From Paenibacillus endoradicis (GTDB taxonomy: Bacteria; Bacillota; Bacilli; Paenibacillales; Paenibacillaceae): a stretch of DNA of 64,000 nucleotides. Made by a program: the position numbers and the translations under genes. This document shows positions 52,247-62,317 of this stretch, one piece after another. A model generated the notes under the pieces. That model had not been told where the DNA came from, ran no database searches, and was given only the letters and a program-made list of their open reading frames with translations. The stretch lies in NCBI RefSeq assembly GCF_024721975.1, contig NZ_JANQBB010000010.1, positions 124,001 to 188,000 of the forward strand, given 5' to 3'. Each line of letters opens with the position of its first letter. Position 1 is the stretch's first letter.

Positions 52247-53563
52247 GTGGGCGATATAGAACTTTGGCTTCAAGTATTAGGGAAGGCCCTGGTTTCCTTA
52301 TTGATACAACCGTTATTCTATATTTCACTTTTGTTATTACTCACGATGTTTTTATACCGCGTACGTATGGAACGTTCTATGTTTTCGGTGAAATTAAAGG
52401 AATGGAAAATTCCTATGGTGTTCATGATATTAGGTGGGCTGGTTGCTGCGATTATCGTATCCATTATTTCGGCGGTATTAGGATTTACATTAACCGTCCC
52501 AACAGTTTATTGGTTATGGTTTATTATGATTATTCTTATGGTTTTCAAAGTTCGTTTTTTAACAATATCATACGGTGCTGGAATTCTTGCCATACTTCAT
52601 CTTATTGCTTCTGTTATAGGTCCCCTTACTTTACAAAATGATATGGCTTACATCTACCAAACCTTAATCGATATTAATGTAATTAGTTTACTTGTTATAA
52701 GTGCGTTACTTGGGATAGCTCAAAGTGTGTTAGTACGGATTCAACATAAAGATATGATTAGCCCTGTATATATGTCAGGCAAACGCGGAAAAGTCATCGG
52801 AGGATACGTTTTACAAGGTTACTGGCCTATTCCATTATTATTATTTATGCCGGTATCATCAGAACAATCCGGAGCATTCTTATTTAATACATCATATGGG
52901 CAGCCGTTCTTTATGAGTATGTCTAATGAAGCTTGGTTATTGCTAGCGTGCCCACTTATGATTGGTGTCACACAATTAACCAAAGCTGTTACTCCGAAGC
53001 AACTTGCTCATCGAGTATCTCGACAAGGACTATTAGTTTCTTGCGTATTATTATTAATATCTATTGGATCCTGGTGGATTAGTGGGCTTATATGGGTTGC
53101 AGCAATACTTACACTTCTAGCTGCTGAACTGCTTAATTGGTATAATATCTCGCAAGAATCTAAGTTAGCTCCGCTATATGGGCAAGATAACAAAGGGTTA
53201 AAAGTATTAGCTGTCGTGAAATCCTCTCCTGCCGAGCAGATGAATATTGAAATTGGTGATATTATTATTAAGGCAAATGGGCAAGATGTACATTCCTTGG
53301 AACAACTGTATGAGGCAATGTCTATCAATCCTGCATTTTGTAAATTGGCGCTACTTAACAATAATAGAGATTTGAAGTTTGCTCAGCGTACGCGCTATGC
53401 TGATGAACATCATCAACTTGGTATTATTCTTGCTCCAGATGAACAAGCCAAATATTTAGCTAAATATAAAGAACCCTCTCTATTTAGTTGGTTAGGAAGA
53501 ACAAAGCTATTAAGAAAACAAAACTCGAAAAATACGGAGTCGTCTACCACTGTTGTAACATAG
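52247..53563 (+). CDS. minJ: Polytopic membrane protein with C-terminal PDZ domain (MinJ-like)
   Basis: A 438-residue protein with about seven or eight membrane helices (first LLIQPLFYISLLLLLTMFLY) and a cytosolic PDZ domain at about 320-390 (LAVVKSSPAEQMNIEIGDIIIKANG in part). This layout and the position after ctpB match B. subtilis MinJ (YvjD), which links DivIVA to MinD and limits division near poles. The GTG at 52247 has AAGGGGTG upstream. A 133-residue frame overlapping its start on the same strand is not a gene. Overall similarity to MinJ cannot be scored here. Confidence 0.8.
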   Translation: MGDIELWLQVLGKALVSLLIQPLFYISLLLLLTMFLYRVRMERSMFSVKLKEWKIPMVFMILGGLVAAIIVSIISAVLGFTLTVPTVYWLWFIMIILMVFKVRFLTISYGAGILAILHLIASVIGPLTLQNDMAYIYQTLIDINVISLLVISALLGIAQSVLVRIQHKDMISPVYMSGKRGKVIGGYVLQGYWPIPLLLFMPVSSEQSGAFLFNTSYGQPFFMSMSNEAWLLLACPLMIGVTQLTKAVTPKQLAHRVSRQGLLVSCVLLLISIGSWWISGLIWVAAILTLLAAELLNWYNISQESKLAPLYGQDNKGLKVLAVVKSSPAEQMNIEIGDIIIKANGQDVHSLEQLYEAMSINPAFCKLALLNNNRDLKFAQRTRYADEHHQLGIILAPDEQAKYLAKYKEPSLFSWLGRTKLLRKQNSKNTESSTTVVT

Positions 53564-53602
53564 CCTTATTATAATGAAAATTAACTAACGGAACGAAACA
53601 TT

Positions 53603-53637
53603 AGCCTATTATGAGCGTAACAGTATCATAATAGGCT
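53603..53637 (+). terminator. Hairpin after the MinJ-like gene
   Basis: AGCCTATTATGA and TCATAATAGGCT form a 12-bp perfect stem; a short T-rich tail follows. Confidence 0.75.
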
Positions 53638-53672
53638 TTACTTATTGAGATAGAGAACAGGCGGTGCTTAGC

Positions 53673-54833
53673 TTGCAACTACTATTAGTCGATGATGAGA
53701 AGTTAGCTTTAATGCAGTTAGAAAGAATGGTAAGGAGTGTGTTCGCTGAACGTGGTGAACCCAATGTTGTAATACATAGCTTTCAGTTAGTAAGCGAAGC
53801 CATTCAATTTGCTAAGAGTAATAAGCTAGATGTTGTTTTTCTTGATATTAATATGCCAGAGATGTCTGGGCTTGAGGCTGCAGAGTTACTACAACAACTT
53901 ATACCAAGTATTGAAATCATATTTGTAACCGCATACGATGAATATGCTGTTCAAGCATTTGAATTAAATGCGATGGATTATTTATTAAAGCCGTTATCCA
54001 TGCAACGCCTTCAGAAAACAATGGAACGATTATATAGTAAGTTGGAGATTGCTACATCACTACTTGAAGTTGTAGTCACATCGCATCGACAAAGTATATA
54101 CTGTATGAAAAAAATCCGCTTTCAAGCGGTGCAAAGTCCTATTGTATATCCCAAGTGGAGAACTGCTAAAGCTCAAGAATTATTTGCTTACTTGCTACAT
54201 CGACGCGGTGAATTTGTTCCTAAATATAAAATTATGAATATGTTTTCCCCTGAGTTAGATAAGAAGCGCGCTATGACTCAATTGTACACCGTTATCTATC
54301 AAATCAGAAAATGTTTGAAAGAGTCTGGTATAGAAGTGAAAATTGATAATGACAGTATTCAAGAAGGATATTGTCTACGATTAGAAGATACCTATGTAGA
54401 TGTTGAAGCATGGGAAGCATTAGTTAATGAATTAGATGAGAAAGATCCGCAATATTATAAGAAGCTAGAGTATTGCTTGGAGCAATATGATGGTGATTAT
54501 ATGGAAGATTACGATTATTTGTGGGCGGAGAGTGAGCGTGAACGCTTAAGGCAATTGTGGATGCATCATGCAAGACAATTACTTCCTTATTTCTATAACG
54601 AGTGCGAGTGGACGAAAGTATTAAAACTAGGTGACCATTTAAATCAGTTCAGTCCGTATGAATTTGAATATGGTGTCTATATGCTTGAAGCATATAATCA
54701 ACTTGGTCAGTATGATCGACTTAAGCAATATTATGAGAAACAAGAACAAGAAATGTTGGATGAATTAGACTTACCTTTACCAACTGAAATGGTGGAATGG
54801 TACGAAGAATGGATAATTAGCCGTAAGAGTTAA
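53673..54833 (+). CDS. Response regulator with SARP/BTAD-type output
   Basis: A 386-residue regulator. Receiver domain (1-120): LLLVDDEKLAL, phosphorylated Asp in VVFLDINMPEMSG, and Lys-Pro in DYLLKPLS. Then a winged-helix DNA-binding part (about 150-235, KAQELFAYLLHRRGEFVPK) and a bacterial transcriptional activator domain of TPR-like helices (about 250-385, YVDVEAWEALV). The TTG at 53673 is preferred: AGGCGG lies 8 bases before it, while the GTG at 53664 would overlap that site. No kinase gene is adjacent, so it is an orphan here; relatives occur beside transmembrane 7TMR-type kinases. Confidence 0.9.
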   Translation: MQLLLVDDEKLALMQLERMVRSVFAERGEPNVVIHSFQLVSEAIQFAKSNKLDVVFLDINMPEMSGLEAAELLQQLIPSIEIIFVTAYDEYAVQAFELNAMDYLLKPLSMQRLQKTMERLYSKLEIATSLLEVVVTSHRQSIYCMKKIRFQAVQSPIVYPKWRTAKAQELFAYLLHRRGEFVPKYKIMNMFSPELDKKRAMTQLYTVIYQIRKCLKESGIEVKIDNDSIQEGYCLRLEDTYVDVEAWEALVNELDEKDPQYYKKLEYCLEQYDGDYMEDYDYLWAESERERLRQLWMHHARQLLPYFYNECEWTKVLKLGDHLNQFSPYEFEYGVYMLEAYNQLGQYDRLKQYYEKQEQEMLDELDLPLPTEMVEWYEEWIISRKS

Positions 54834-54873
54834 ACCAATATTGGTTTAGCACTTGCGGCTATGCCTTTTTAGG
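54819..54873 (+). terminator. Terminator overlapping the end of the response regulator gene
   Basis: AGCCGTAAG pairs with CTTGCGGCT, enclosing the palindrome TAAACCAATATTGGTTTA (54831-54848) that contains the stop codon; CCTTTTT follows. Confidence 0.75.
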
Positions 54874-54918
54874 GGATATAATAACAGAAGGGAACATACA
54901 TTCCTATTTTTAGATGAT

Positions 54919-55145
54919 GTTCTAAATGGCCGACTATGATCACGGGGGTAAAGCTTCGTAGCTGATTCGGTGGCGAATATGCCCTCCATCGAAAGCAAGC
55001 ATAAGCTTTCGGAGTATGTTTCTTGCAGAAACATTGTAGGTGCTCGTGTACCAATAACTACTACTTGCGCTACTCGTTTCCGCTGAAGTGCATATTCTTG
55101 GCGGGCGACAGCCGAATATTTAGAACTTTTATTGGAAGTCAGTTC
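54919..55145 (+). repeat. Structured intergenic repeat, copy D (upstream of uvrB)
   Basis: Outer stem GTTCTAAAT (54919-54927) with ATTTAGAAC (55118-55126). The conserved GGTGCTC and GCGCTACTCG strands are present, but the apical GTGTAC stem has lost its partner. Extra hairpins are inserted: CGAAAGC/GCTTTCG and TGTTTC/GAAACA. It fills most of the 491-base gap; the remainder up to uvrB is AT-rich, with TTGACT-like and TATAAT-like stretches near 55255-55280 that may form the uvrB promoter. Confidence 0.78.
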
Positions 55146-55324
55146 TTAAAGATCTGATGAGAGCACGAAGGTTCGCTTATTTCATAATCGACATCGTAAC
55201 CGATAATAGAATAATTTGAGATTCCAACAGTAAGCACTAGTTGAACTGCTTACATTTTGACTATACTTATAATATAAGTTCAACCTCTACAATAGAAAGA
55301 TGAATATATGGATGGGAGGATATT

Positions 55325-57307
55325 ATGTCACAATTTGAAATTGTTTCGAACTATGAGCCTAGAGGGGATCAACCACGGGCGATTGAACAAATAATTAAGG
55401 GTTTGCAAGAGGGCAAGCGACACCAAACATTGCTTGGTGCAACAGGTACAGGTAAGACATATACGATGGCTAATGTTATTGAACGTGTCAATCGTCCAAC
55501 GCTCGTTATTGCTCATAATAAAACACTTGCTGCTCAATTATGTAGCGAGTTCAAGACCTTCTTCCCTAACAATGCCGTTGAATACTTCGTAAGTTATTAC
55601 GACTATTTTCAACCAGAAGCCTATATTCCATCTACAGATACATTTATAGAAAAAGATTCTAGCATTAACGATGAAATAGATAAATTGCGACATTCAGCTA
55701 CAAGTGCTCTATTTGAGCGTCGCGATGTAATTATAGTGGCCAGTGTTTCTTGTATTTATGGCTTAGGTTCACCTACTGAGTACGGTAGTCTTGTTGTTTC
55801 ATTACGAGTAGGAATGGAAAAGTCGCGAAATGATATTCTTCGCTCTCTTGTAGATATCCAATATCAACGTAATGATATAAGTTTTACTCGCGGTACATTC
55901 CGTGTGCGCGGCGATGTAGTTGAGATATTCCCGGTTGCCAATAATGAACGTGCTGTCCGCATTGAATTGTTTGGTGATGAGATTGAACGGATTTGCGAGA
56001 TGGATGTTATTACAGGCGAAGTACTGGGAGAGCGTGAACATATTGCGATATTCCCAGCGTCTCACTTCGTCACACAAGAAGAAACAATGAAAAGAGCAAT
56101 TGTAAATATTGAGCAAGAGCTTGAGGAGCAACTAACTAATTTCCGAGAACAAGGAAAATTACTAGAAGCTCAAAGATTAGAACAACGGACTCGTTATGAT
56201 CTTGAAATGATGGCTGAAATGGGTTTTTGTTCTGGCATTGAAAATTATTCAGGTCCATTGACATTCCGTGAGCGGGGCGCAACACCTTATACATTATTAG
56301 ATTATTTTCCAGAAGATATGCTCGTTGTTGTGGATGAGTCTCATGTATCACTCCCACAGATTAGAGCAATGTTTAATGGTGATAAAGCACGTAAAGAAGT
56401 GTTAGTTAATCATGGTTTCCGTTTACCTTCTGCATTAGATAATCGCCCACTTCGTTTCGAAGAGTTTGAAGGGAAAACAAATCAATTAGTATATGTTTCA
56501 GCAACGCCTGGTCCATATGAAATGGAACATTGCCCGACAATGGTCGAACAAATTATTCGTCCAACAGGATTGCTTGATCCAGTTATAGAAGTGAGACCAT
56601 CAAAAGGTCAGATTGATGATCTACTACACGAAATTCATTTGCGTATTGCCAAAAATGAACGTGTACTCGTTACGACTTTAACAAAGAAAATGTCAGAGGA
56701 TTTAACAGATTATATGAAGGATATTGGTCTCAAAGTTCGTTATTTACATTCTGAGATCAAAACATTAGAGCGAATAGCTATTCTTCGTGATCTACGAATT
56801 GGCGTATTCGATGTTCTAATTGGCATCAACTTGCTTAGAGAAGGTCTTGATTTACCTGAGGTAAGTCTAGTCGCTATTCTCGATGCTGACAAAGAAGGAT
56901 TTTTACGTTCTGAGCGTTCACTTATTCAAACGATTGGTCGAGCAGCGCGTAATAGTGATGGTTTTGTTATTATGTATGGCGATAAGATTACGAATTCAAT
57001 GGATCTTGCATTGAAGGAGACCAGTCGTCGTCGTGAAATACAGATCGCGCATAATGAAGCGAATGGTATTGTACCTCAGACGATCCGTAAAGATATTCAA
57101 GGTGTTATTGAAGCAACGAAAGTTGCAGAATCTAAGGCAGATTACTTGACTGATGCGGCTAATAAGAAACTTACGAAGAAAGAACTTGCAACGGTTATTC
57201 AGAAGCTGGAAGTAGAAATGAAAGATGCAGCGAAAAACTTACAGTTCGAGCGTGCAGCAGAGCTGCGGGATGCGTTGCTAGAACTAAAAGCAGAACAACT
57301 AGGCTAA
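55325..57307 (+). CDS. uvrB: Excinuclease ABC subunit B
   Basis: DNA-damage-binding helicase-like subunit of nucleotide excision repair, 660 residues. Walker A is [10 protein letters not shown] (about 39-48), [12 protein letters not shown] gives the beta-hairpin that inserts into DNA (about 92-115), DESHVSLPQ is motif II, and [19 protein letters not shown] and QTIGRAARN are later helicase motifs. The C-terminal UVR domain (about 620-655, [22 protein letters not shown]) binds UvrC. GGGAGG precedes the ATG. Confidence 0.98.
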   Translation: MSQFEIVSNYEPRGDQPRAIEQIIKGLQEGKRHQTLLGATGTGKTYTMANVIERVNRPTLVIAHNKTLAAQLCSEFKTFFPNNAVEYFVSYYDYFQPEAYIPSTDTFIEKDSSINDEIDKLRHSATSALFERRDVIIVASVSCIYGLGSPTEYGSLVVSLRVGMEKSRNDILRSLVDIQYQRNDISFTRGTFRVRGDVVEIFPVANNERAVRIELFGDEIERICEMDVITGEVLGEREHIAIFPASHFVTQEETMKRAIVNIEQELEEQLTNFREQGKLLEAQRLEQRTRYDLEMMAEMGFCSGIENYSGPLTFRERGATPYTLLDYFPEDMLVVVDESHVSLPQIRAMFNGDKARKEVLVNHGFRLPSALDNRPLRFEEFEGKTNQLVYVSATPGPYEMEHCPTMVEQIIRPTGLLDPVIEVRPSKGQIDDLLHEIHLRIAKNERVLVTTLTKKMSEDLTDYMKDIGLKVRYLHSEIKTLERIAILRDLRIGVFDVLIGINLLREGLDLPEVSLVAILDADKEGFLRSERSLIQTIGRAARNSDGFVIMYGDKITNSMDLALKETSRRREIQIAHNEANGIVPQTIRKDIQGVIEATKVAESKADYLTDAANKKLTKKELATVIQKLEVEMKDAAKNLQFERAAELRDALLELKAEQLG

Positions 57308-57321
57308 TCCTTTTATAGGTA

Positions 57322-57537
57322 GTTCTAGTTATCCAACTGTGATCACGCGGTAATGCGCTGTAGCTTAGTCGGCGTCGAATATGCCCTCCATCGAAAGCCT
57401 GCGTGTGCTCACGTACACATAACGTACGTTGTGCTACTCGTTTCCGTTGGAGTGCATCTTCTTGGTGCTGACAGCTGAATAACTAGAACCTTCATTGAAA
57501 GGTGGCTCTAAATGTCCGACTGTGATCACGAGGTAGC
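57322..57537 (+). repeat. Structured intergenic repeat, copy E plus truncated copy F (uvrB-uvrA)
   Basis: Outer stem GTTCTAGTTAT (57322-57332) with ATAACTAGAAC (57479-57489), 11 perfect pairs. Central arm CTCCA/TGGAG, apical hairpin ACGTAC, ACATAAC, GTACGT (57411-57429). The linker GAACCTTCATTGAAAGG then joins the opening of another copy at about 57505 (GCTCTAAATGTCCGACTG), which breaks off near 57537. The junction is the same as between copies B and C. Confidence 0.85.
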
Positions 57538-57646
57538 TTTTCATATATAAGGAAGTAAAATAATCAGTCATGAATAGTTTTAGCTCATGCTTACGATTCA
57601 ATTTTCATATACAGGTAGCAAAATTTATAGTCATGAATAGTTTTAG
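57538..57646 (+). repeat. Imperfect 45-base direct repeat before uvrA
   Basis: Two units each begin TTTTCATATA and end with the exact 18-mer AGTCATGAATAGTTTTAG (57566-57583 and 57629-57646). The second ends at the uvrA ribosome site, so this was probably a short local duplication. Confidence 0.75.
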
Positions 57647-57657
57647 GGGGAAAAGAT

Positions 57658-60519
57658 GTGGCAATTGACAAAATCGTTGTAAAAGGTGCACGCGCACACA
57701 ATTTGAAAAATATTGATGTAACGATTCCTCGAGATAAGTTTGTTGTATTGACTGGTCTTAGTGGATCAGGAAAATCTTCACTCGCATTCGATACGATCTA
57801 TGCAGAAGGTCAGCGTCGATATGTGGAGTCATTAAGTTCCTACGCAAGACAATTTCTTGGACAGATGGATAAGCCTGATGTTGATTCTATTGAAGGGTTA
57901 TCTCCTGCGATTTCCATCGATCAGAAGACTACTAGCCGTAACCCTCGTTCCACAGTCGGAACAGTAACCGAAATTTATGATTATTTGCGATTATTATTTG
58001 CTCGTATTGGTAAACCACACTGTCCAACACATGGCATTGAAATTACAGCTCAGACGGTGGAACAAATGGTGGACCGTATAATGGAGTATGAGGAACGTAC
58101 TCGATTACAAATACTAGCACCTATCGTCTCAGGTAGAAAAGGCGAGCATACGAAGTTATTAGCTGATATGCAAAAGCAAGGTTATGTACGTGTACGAGTA
58201 GATGGTGAAATTAGAGAGCTATCTGAAAAGATTGAGCTTGATAAGAACAAGAAACATAGTATTGAGGTTGTTATTGATCGTATTGTAGTTAAAGCGGATG
58301 TAGGTTCAAGACTTGCGGATTCTTTGGAAACTGCGCTCAACCTCAGTGAAGGTCGAGTGTTAGTAGATGTAATGGGACAAGAAGAATTACTGTTCAGCTC
58401 CAACTTAGCTTGTCCGGAGTGTGGGTTCAGCATTGAAGAACTTGCTCCGCGAATGTTCTCTTTCAATAGTCCTTACGGAGCTTGTCCTGAATGTGATGGA
58501 CTAGGTTCGAAAATGATTGTTGATCCAGACATGCTTATCCCTGATTATTCTAAGTCGATTGCGGAAGGTGCATTTCTAGCTTGGGCGGGTAGTACTTCTA
58601 ATTACTATCCACAATTTCTAAAGTCTGTCTCTGAGCATTATGGTATTCCGCAAGATGTACCAGTATCCGAGCTTAGCAGTGAACAGATGAAGAAATTACT
58701 CTATGGAACAAATGGAGAGAAAGTCCGTTTCCTATATGAGAATGATTTCGGTGCTAGAAAAGAAGCATACGTTCCATTTGAAGGGGTCGTTCATAATCTT
58801 GAACGTCGTTATCGTGATACTGCATCAGATATGATGCGTGAACATATCGAAGGGTACATGAGTGCTAAGCCGTGTAGCTCTTGCAAAGGACAACGTCTTC
58901 GTAAAGAAACATTAGCAGTAACGATTGGTGATGTGAACATTGCTTATGTAACGAGCCTATCCATAGGTGATGCAGAACAATATTTCGCACAATTGCAATT
59001 GACGGATAAAGAATATACAATAGCTAGTCTCATTTTGAAAGAACTAACGAATAGATTAGGCTTCCTCGTTAATGTAGGACTAAACTATCTTTCACTTGGC
59101 CGTGCAGCAGGTACTTTATCTGGTGGCGAAGCTCAACGTATTCGTTTAGCCACTCAAATTGGATCTAGTCTGATGGGCGTATTATATATTCTCGATGAAC
59201 CAAGTATCGGTCTACATCAACGAGATAATGATCGTTTGATCGAAACTTTAGTTCATATGAGAGATCTTGGTAACACACTTATCGTAGTAGAACATGATGA
59301 AGACACCATGCTTGCAGCTGATTATATTATTGATATTGGTCCAGGAGCAGGTATTCATGGTGGACAAATTATCGCTCAAGGTACACCAGCAGAGATTATG
59401 GCTGATGATAATTCGATTACAGGCCGTTATTTGAGTGGTAAAGACTTTATAGAAGTTCCATTAGAGCGAAGAGCATTAAGTGATCGATGGCTTGAAGTCG
59501 TTGGGGCGAAGGAAAATAATCTGCGTAATATTACGGTGAAAATTCCGTTAGGTGTTTTTGCAGCAGTAACAGGAGTATCTGGTTCAGGCAAATCAACATT
59601 CGTGAATGAAATACTATATAAAGTACTTGCTCGTGATTTGAATAGAGCGAAGACTCGCCCGGGTGAACATAAAGAGGTTCGTGGTTTGGAACATATTGAA
59701 AAAGTCGTTGAGATTGATCAATCTCCAATTGGTCGTACTCCGCGATCTAACCCTGCAACATATACAGGTGTATTCGATGATATACGTGATCTATACTCTT
59801 CTACGAATGAAGCAAAAGTGCGTGGTTACAAGAAAGGTCGTTTCAGTTTCAATGTGAAAGGCGGTCGCTGTGAAGCGTGTCGTGGCGATGGTATTATTAA
59901 AATTGAAATGCATTTCTTGCCTGATGTATACGTTCCTTGCGAGATATGTAAAGGTAAACGTTATAATCGCGAAACACTGGAAGTAAAATATAAAGGGAAA
60001 AGTATTGCGGACGTATTGGAGATGACGATTGAAGATGGCTGTACGTTCTTTGAAAATATTCCTCGTATCCAACGTAAATTAGTAACATTATTTGATGTTG
60101 GATTAGGATATATGAAGCTGGGTCAACCTGCGACAACACTTTCTGGTGGGGAAGCACAACGTGTGAAGTTAGCCGCTGAATTATATCGTAGAAGCACAGG
60201 TAAAACATTGTATATTCTTGATGAGCCTACAACAGGTTTACATGCTTATGATATTTCACGGTTATTAGACGTATTGCACCGTCTAGTCGATTCAGGAGAA
60301 TCCGTTTTAGTCATTGAACATAATCTCGATGTGATTAAGACAGCGGATTATATTATTGACCTTGGTCCTGAAGGTGGAAATGGTGGCGGTATGATTGTAG
60401 CAACAGGCACGCCTGAGAAGGTTGTACAAGTGAAAGAATCCTATACCGGGAAGTATCTTGCTCCAATTCTTGAGCGTGATCGACTTCGTTCTGAGCAAAA
60501 GCTTATTACTCAACAGTAA
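57658..60519 (+). CDS. uvrA: Excinuclease ABC subunit A
   Basis: Damage-recognition ATPase of nucleotide excision repair, 953 residues. Two ABC-type nucleotide-binding domains: [13 protein letters not shown] (about 32) and [13 protein letters not shown] (about 640), signatures [13 protein letters not shown] and [13 protein letters not shown]. Zinc modules CPECG/CPECDG (about 255-283) and [16 protein letters not shown] (about 738-766). The start is the GTG at 57658 with AGGGGG upstream. It follows uvrB after a 350-base gap filled by repeats, so the two may not share one simple transcript. Confidence 0.98.
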   Translation: MAIDKIVVKGARAHNLKNIDVTIPRDKFVVLTGLSGSGKSSLAFDTIYAEGQRRYVESLSSYARQFLGQMDKPDVDSIEGLSPAISIDQKTTSRNPRSTVGTVTEIYDYLRLLFARIGKPHCPTHGIEITAQTVEQMVDRIMEYEERTRLQILAPIVSGRKGEHTKLLADMQKQGYVRVRVDGEIRELSEKIELDKNKKHSIEVVIDRIVVKADVGSRLADSLETALNLSEGRVLVDVMGQEELLFSSNLACPECGFSIEELAPRMFSFNSPYGACPECDGLGSKMIVDPDMLIPDYSKSIAEGAFLAWAGSTSNYYPQFLKSVSEHYGIPQDVPVSELSSEQMKKLLYGTNGEKVRFLYENDFGARKEAYVPFEGVVHNLERRYRDTASDMMREHIEGYMSAKPCSSCKGQRLRKETLAVTIGDVNIAYVTSLSIGDAEQYFAQLQLTDKEYTIASLILKELTNRLGFLVNVGLNYLSLGRAAGTLSGGEAQRIRLATQIGSSLMGVLYILDEPSIGLHQRDNDRLIETLVHMRDLGNTLIVVEHDEDTMLAADYIIDIGPGAGIHGGQIIAQGTPAEIMADDNSITGRYLSGKDFIEVPLERRALSDRWLEVVGAKENNLRNITVKIPLGVFAAVTGVSGSGKSTFVNEILYKVLARDLNRAKTRPGEHKEVRGLEHIEKVVEIDQSPIGRTPRSNPATYTGVFDDIRDLYSSTNEAKVRGYKKGRFSFNVKGGRCEACRGDGIIKIEMHFLPDVYVPCEICKGKRYNRETLEVKYKGKSIADVLEMTIEDGCTFFENIPRIQRKLVTLFDVGLGYMKLGQPATTLSGGEAQRVKLAAELYRRSTGKTLYILDEPTTGLHAYDISRLLDVLHRLVDSGESVLVIEHNLDVIKTADYIIDLGPEGGNGGGMIVATGTPEKVVQVKESYTGKYLAPILERDRLRSEQKLITQQ

Positions 60520-60527
60520 TAGAAAGG

Positions 60528-60568
60528 GCTATGATGGGATATGATATGTAAGATTCAACCATCATAGC
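60528..60568 (+). terminator. Hairpin after uvrA
   Basis: GCTATGATGG pairs perfectly with CCATCATAGC over a 21-nt loop. No T-run follows, so it may protect the mRNA end more than terminate. Confidence 0.45.
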
Positions 60569-60702
60569 TTACATAATCGAGTTTGAAATGTGAACATTAC
60601 GTGACAAAGCATCCAAGATTTACTATTGCTACTTGCTTGTTAGCGACATACAAGATACGATATATAAATAATAGGACACGTGTCAATAAGGGGGTATTCT
60701 TC

Positions 60703-60924
60703 ATGTTTTTGGCAGCAGAAGTAACAGAAGTAGCAGCGAAAGCATCACCTATCGATCCATTTGATTGGTTTATGCTAGCGTTTACTATTGTCATCGCGAT
60801 TGGTTTTGTTCGTTTGATTAAAGAGAAGAAAAAAAATATCTTTGCAATCGGTTTTGCATCTGTTTCATTAGTGGTTTTCCTAGTTATTGATGTTATTATG
60901 ATCTCTCAAGTATGGTTAGCATAG
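60703..60924 (+). CDS. Small membrane protein, 73 residues
   Basis: Starts MFLAAEVTEVAAKASPIDPF, then a helix (WFMLAFTIVIAIGFVRLI), a basic turn (KEKKKN) and a second helix (IGFASVSLVVFLVIDVIM). AAGGGGG lies 8 bases before the ATG at 60703 and a strong terminator follows the stop, so it is very likely expressed. The topology resembles DUF2759-type small membrane proteins of Bacilli, though I cannot confirm family membership. Function unknown. Confidence 0.8.
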   Translation: MFLAAEVTEVAAKASPIDPFDWFMLAFTIVIAIGFVRLIKEKKKNIFAIGFASVSLVVFLVIDVIMISQVWLA

Positions 60925-60934
60925 TTTAAATGAT

Positions 60935-60967
60935 AAAAAGTTCCACCGTTATCGGTGGAACTTTTTT
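60935..60967. terminator. Bidirectional terminator
   Basis: AAAAAGTTCCACCG pairs perfectly with CGGTGGAACTTTTT over TTAT; serves the small membrane protein and the minus-strand isomerase gene. Confidence 0.93.
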
Positions 60968-60988
60968 CGTGATCTATAGAAGTGAAGC

Positions 60989-61957
60989 TTACACCCACCA
61001 CATGTCGCCTAATGGCTCACGGATAAGTACTTGTTGAAGATTTTCTACTGCTTTTGAGAATCCTTCTTCTACGGACATTAAGCCATCTTCATGCTCGATA
61101 CTAACGACGTAGTCGTAACCAACTAGACGAAGAGCGCTCATAATGTCAGCCCAAGTTTTCAGATCATGACCGAAACCAACGCTGCGGAATTGCCAAGCAC
61201 GATCAAGCATATTTGAATAGCTTTGCATATCTGTTAGACCGTAACGGTTAACGTTAACAGGGTCGATAGTTGTATCTTTGGCATGGAAGTGATGGATTGC
61301 ACCTTCGCGTCCAAGAATATGAATTGCTTGAACAGGGTCGATACCTTGCCACCACATATGACTTGGGTCAAGGTTTGCACCGATAGCTTTACCAGTTGCT
61401 TCACGAAGACGAAGCATTGTTGCAGGGCTATGAACAGAGAAGCCGCCATGTAATTCTAGACCAATCTTCACGCCAGCATCAGTAGCTACATTGTTAATGT
61501 CAGACCAATAAGGAATAACTTTTTGTTCCCATTGCCATGTTAAGATATCTTGGAAATCATTTGGCCAAGGAGCTACAGGCCAGTTTGGATATTTTGCATC
61601 TTCATGATCACCAGGACAGCCAGAGAATGTATTAACGACTGGAACTTCAAGACGATTAGCAAGCTCAATTGTTTTACGAATGATCGCATCATCTGCTTGT
61701 GCAAGATTTTTTTGAGGATGAAGTGGATTGGAATGGCAGCTAAGTGCACTAATCATTAATCCGCGAGATTCTACAGCTTGTTTAAACGCTTTCAATTTGC
61801 CAGCATCTGCAAGAAGTACATCTGGATCGCAATGTGCGTTGCCAGGATAACCACCTGTACCGATTTCAATAGCATCTAGTCCTTTTGCTGCAATATAATC
61901 TAAAGCTTCTTCAAATGGTTTTTGTGAGAATAATACCGCGAATACGCCTAATTTCAT
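60989..61957 (-). CDS. Sugar phosphate isomerase/epimerase (xylose-isomerase-like TIM barrel)
   Basis: A 322-residue AP-endonuclease-2/xylose isomerase-like barrel. MKLGVFAVLFSQKPFEEALDY opens it; metal-binding positions are suggested by LELHGGFSVHSP (Glu near 168), NLDPSHMWWQG (Asp-His), HFHAKDT and SIEHEDG (Glu). Such proteins isomerise or epimerise keto sugars, inosose or related compounds; genomic neighbours do not reveal the substrate. AGGAGG is ideally placed before the ATG. Single-gene unit, divergent from the U32 peptidase. Confidence 0.88.
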   Translation of the reverse strand: MKLGVFAVLFSQKPFEEALDYIAAKGLDAIEIGTGGYPGNAHCDPDVLLADAGKLKAFKQAVESRGLMISALSCHSNPLHPQKNLAQADDAIIRKTIELANRLEVPVVNTFSGCPGDHEDAKYPNWPVAPWPNDFQDILTWQWEQKVIPYWSDINNVATDAGVKIGLELHGGFSVHSPATMLRLREATGKAIGANLDPSHMWWQGIDPVQAIHILGREGAIHHFHAKDTTIDPVNVNRYGLTDMQSYSNMLDRAWQFRSVGFGHDLKTWADIMSALRLVGYDYVVSIEHEDGLMSVEEGFSKAVENLQQVLIREPLGDMWWV

Positions 61958-62317
61958 CTTAAAATAACCTCCTAAAATTTTTCGTTTACATCTTGTTATA
62001 CTTCTCGTAAATGAAAAATCACTTCGGAAGTATTAACTAAGTATGGTTAAAAAGTTTATAATCGTGAATCATGAAGACTATACTACTATAATGCCTTTAA
62101 TATAGAGTAACTTCAAGTACAATAACAAAATCACATAATAAGTAGACAAATACGTTATAAAGTAAATATGCCAGTAATGTCTTGTAGAATATTGTGCTTA
62201 GCTTTGTTACACTATTAACTAGAAAAAAGATAGATTGGACTAATTCCACTTTTATCATATATTGCATAAGAGATCATCGTAAGTCTATGAACTTACGACA
62301 ATGAGAGGACTATAAAT
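61958..62317. promoter_or_regulatory. Divergent intergenic region with hairpin at the U32 gene
   Basis: A 360-base AT-rich gap between divergent genes. The only clear structure is TCGTAAGT pairing perfectly with ACTTACGA (62277-62298), ending a few bases before the GAGAGGA ribosome site of the U32 gene; it could modulate that gene's translation. No reading frame or RNA gene was seen. Confidence 0.45.

Noticed and set aside
52240..52641. A 133-residue + strand frame overlapping the start of the MinJ-like gene
   Set aside because: It covers the same bases in another frame; the longer frame has membrane helices and a PDZ domain, this one shows no family features.
57538..57646. Repeats before uvrA as a CRISPR fragment
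   Set aside because: Only two units, spacer-like parts are themselves similar, and no cas gene is present.
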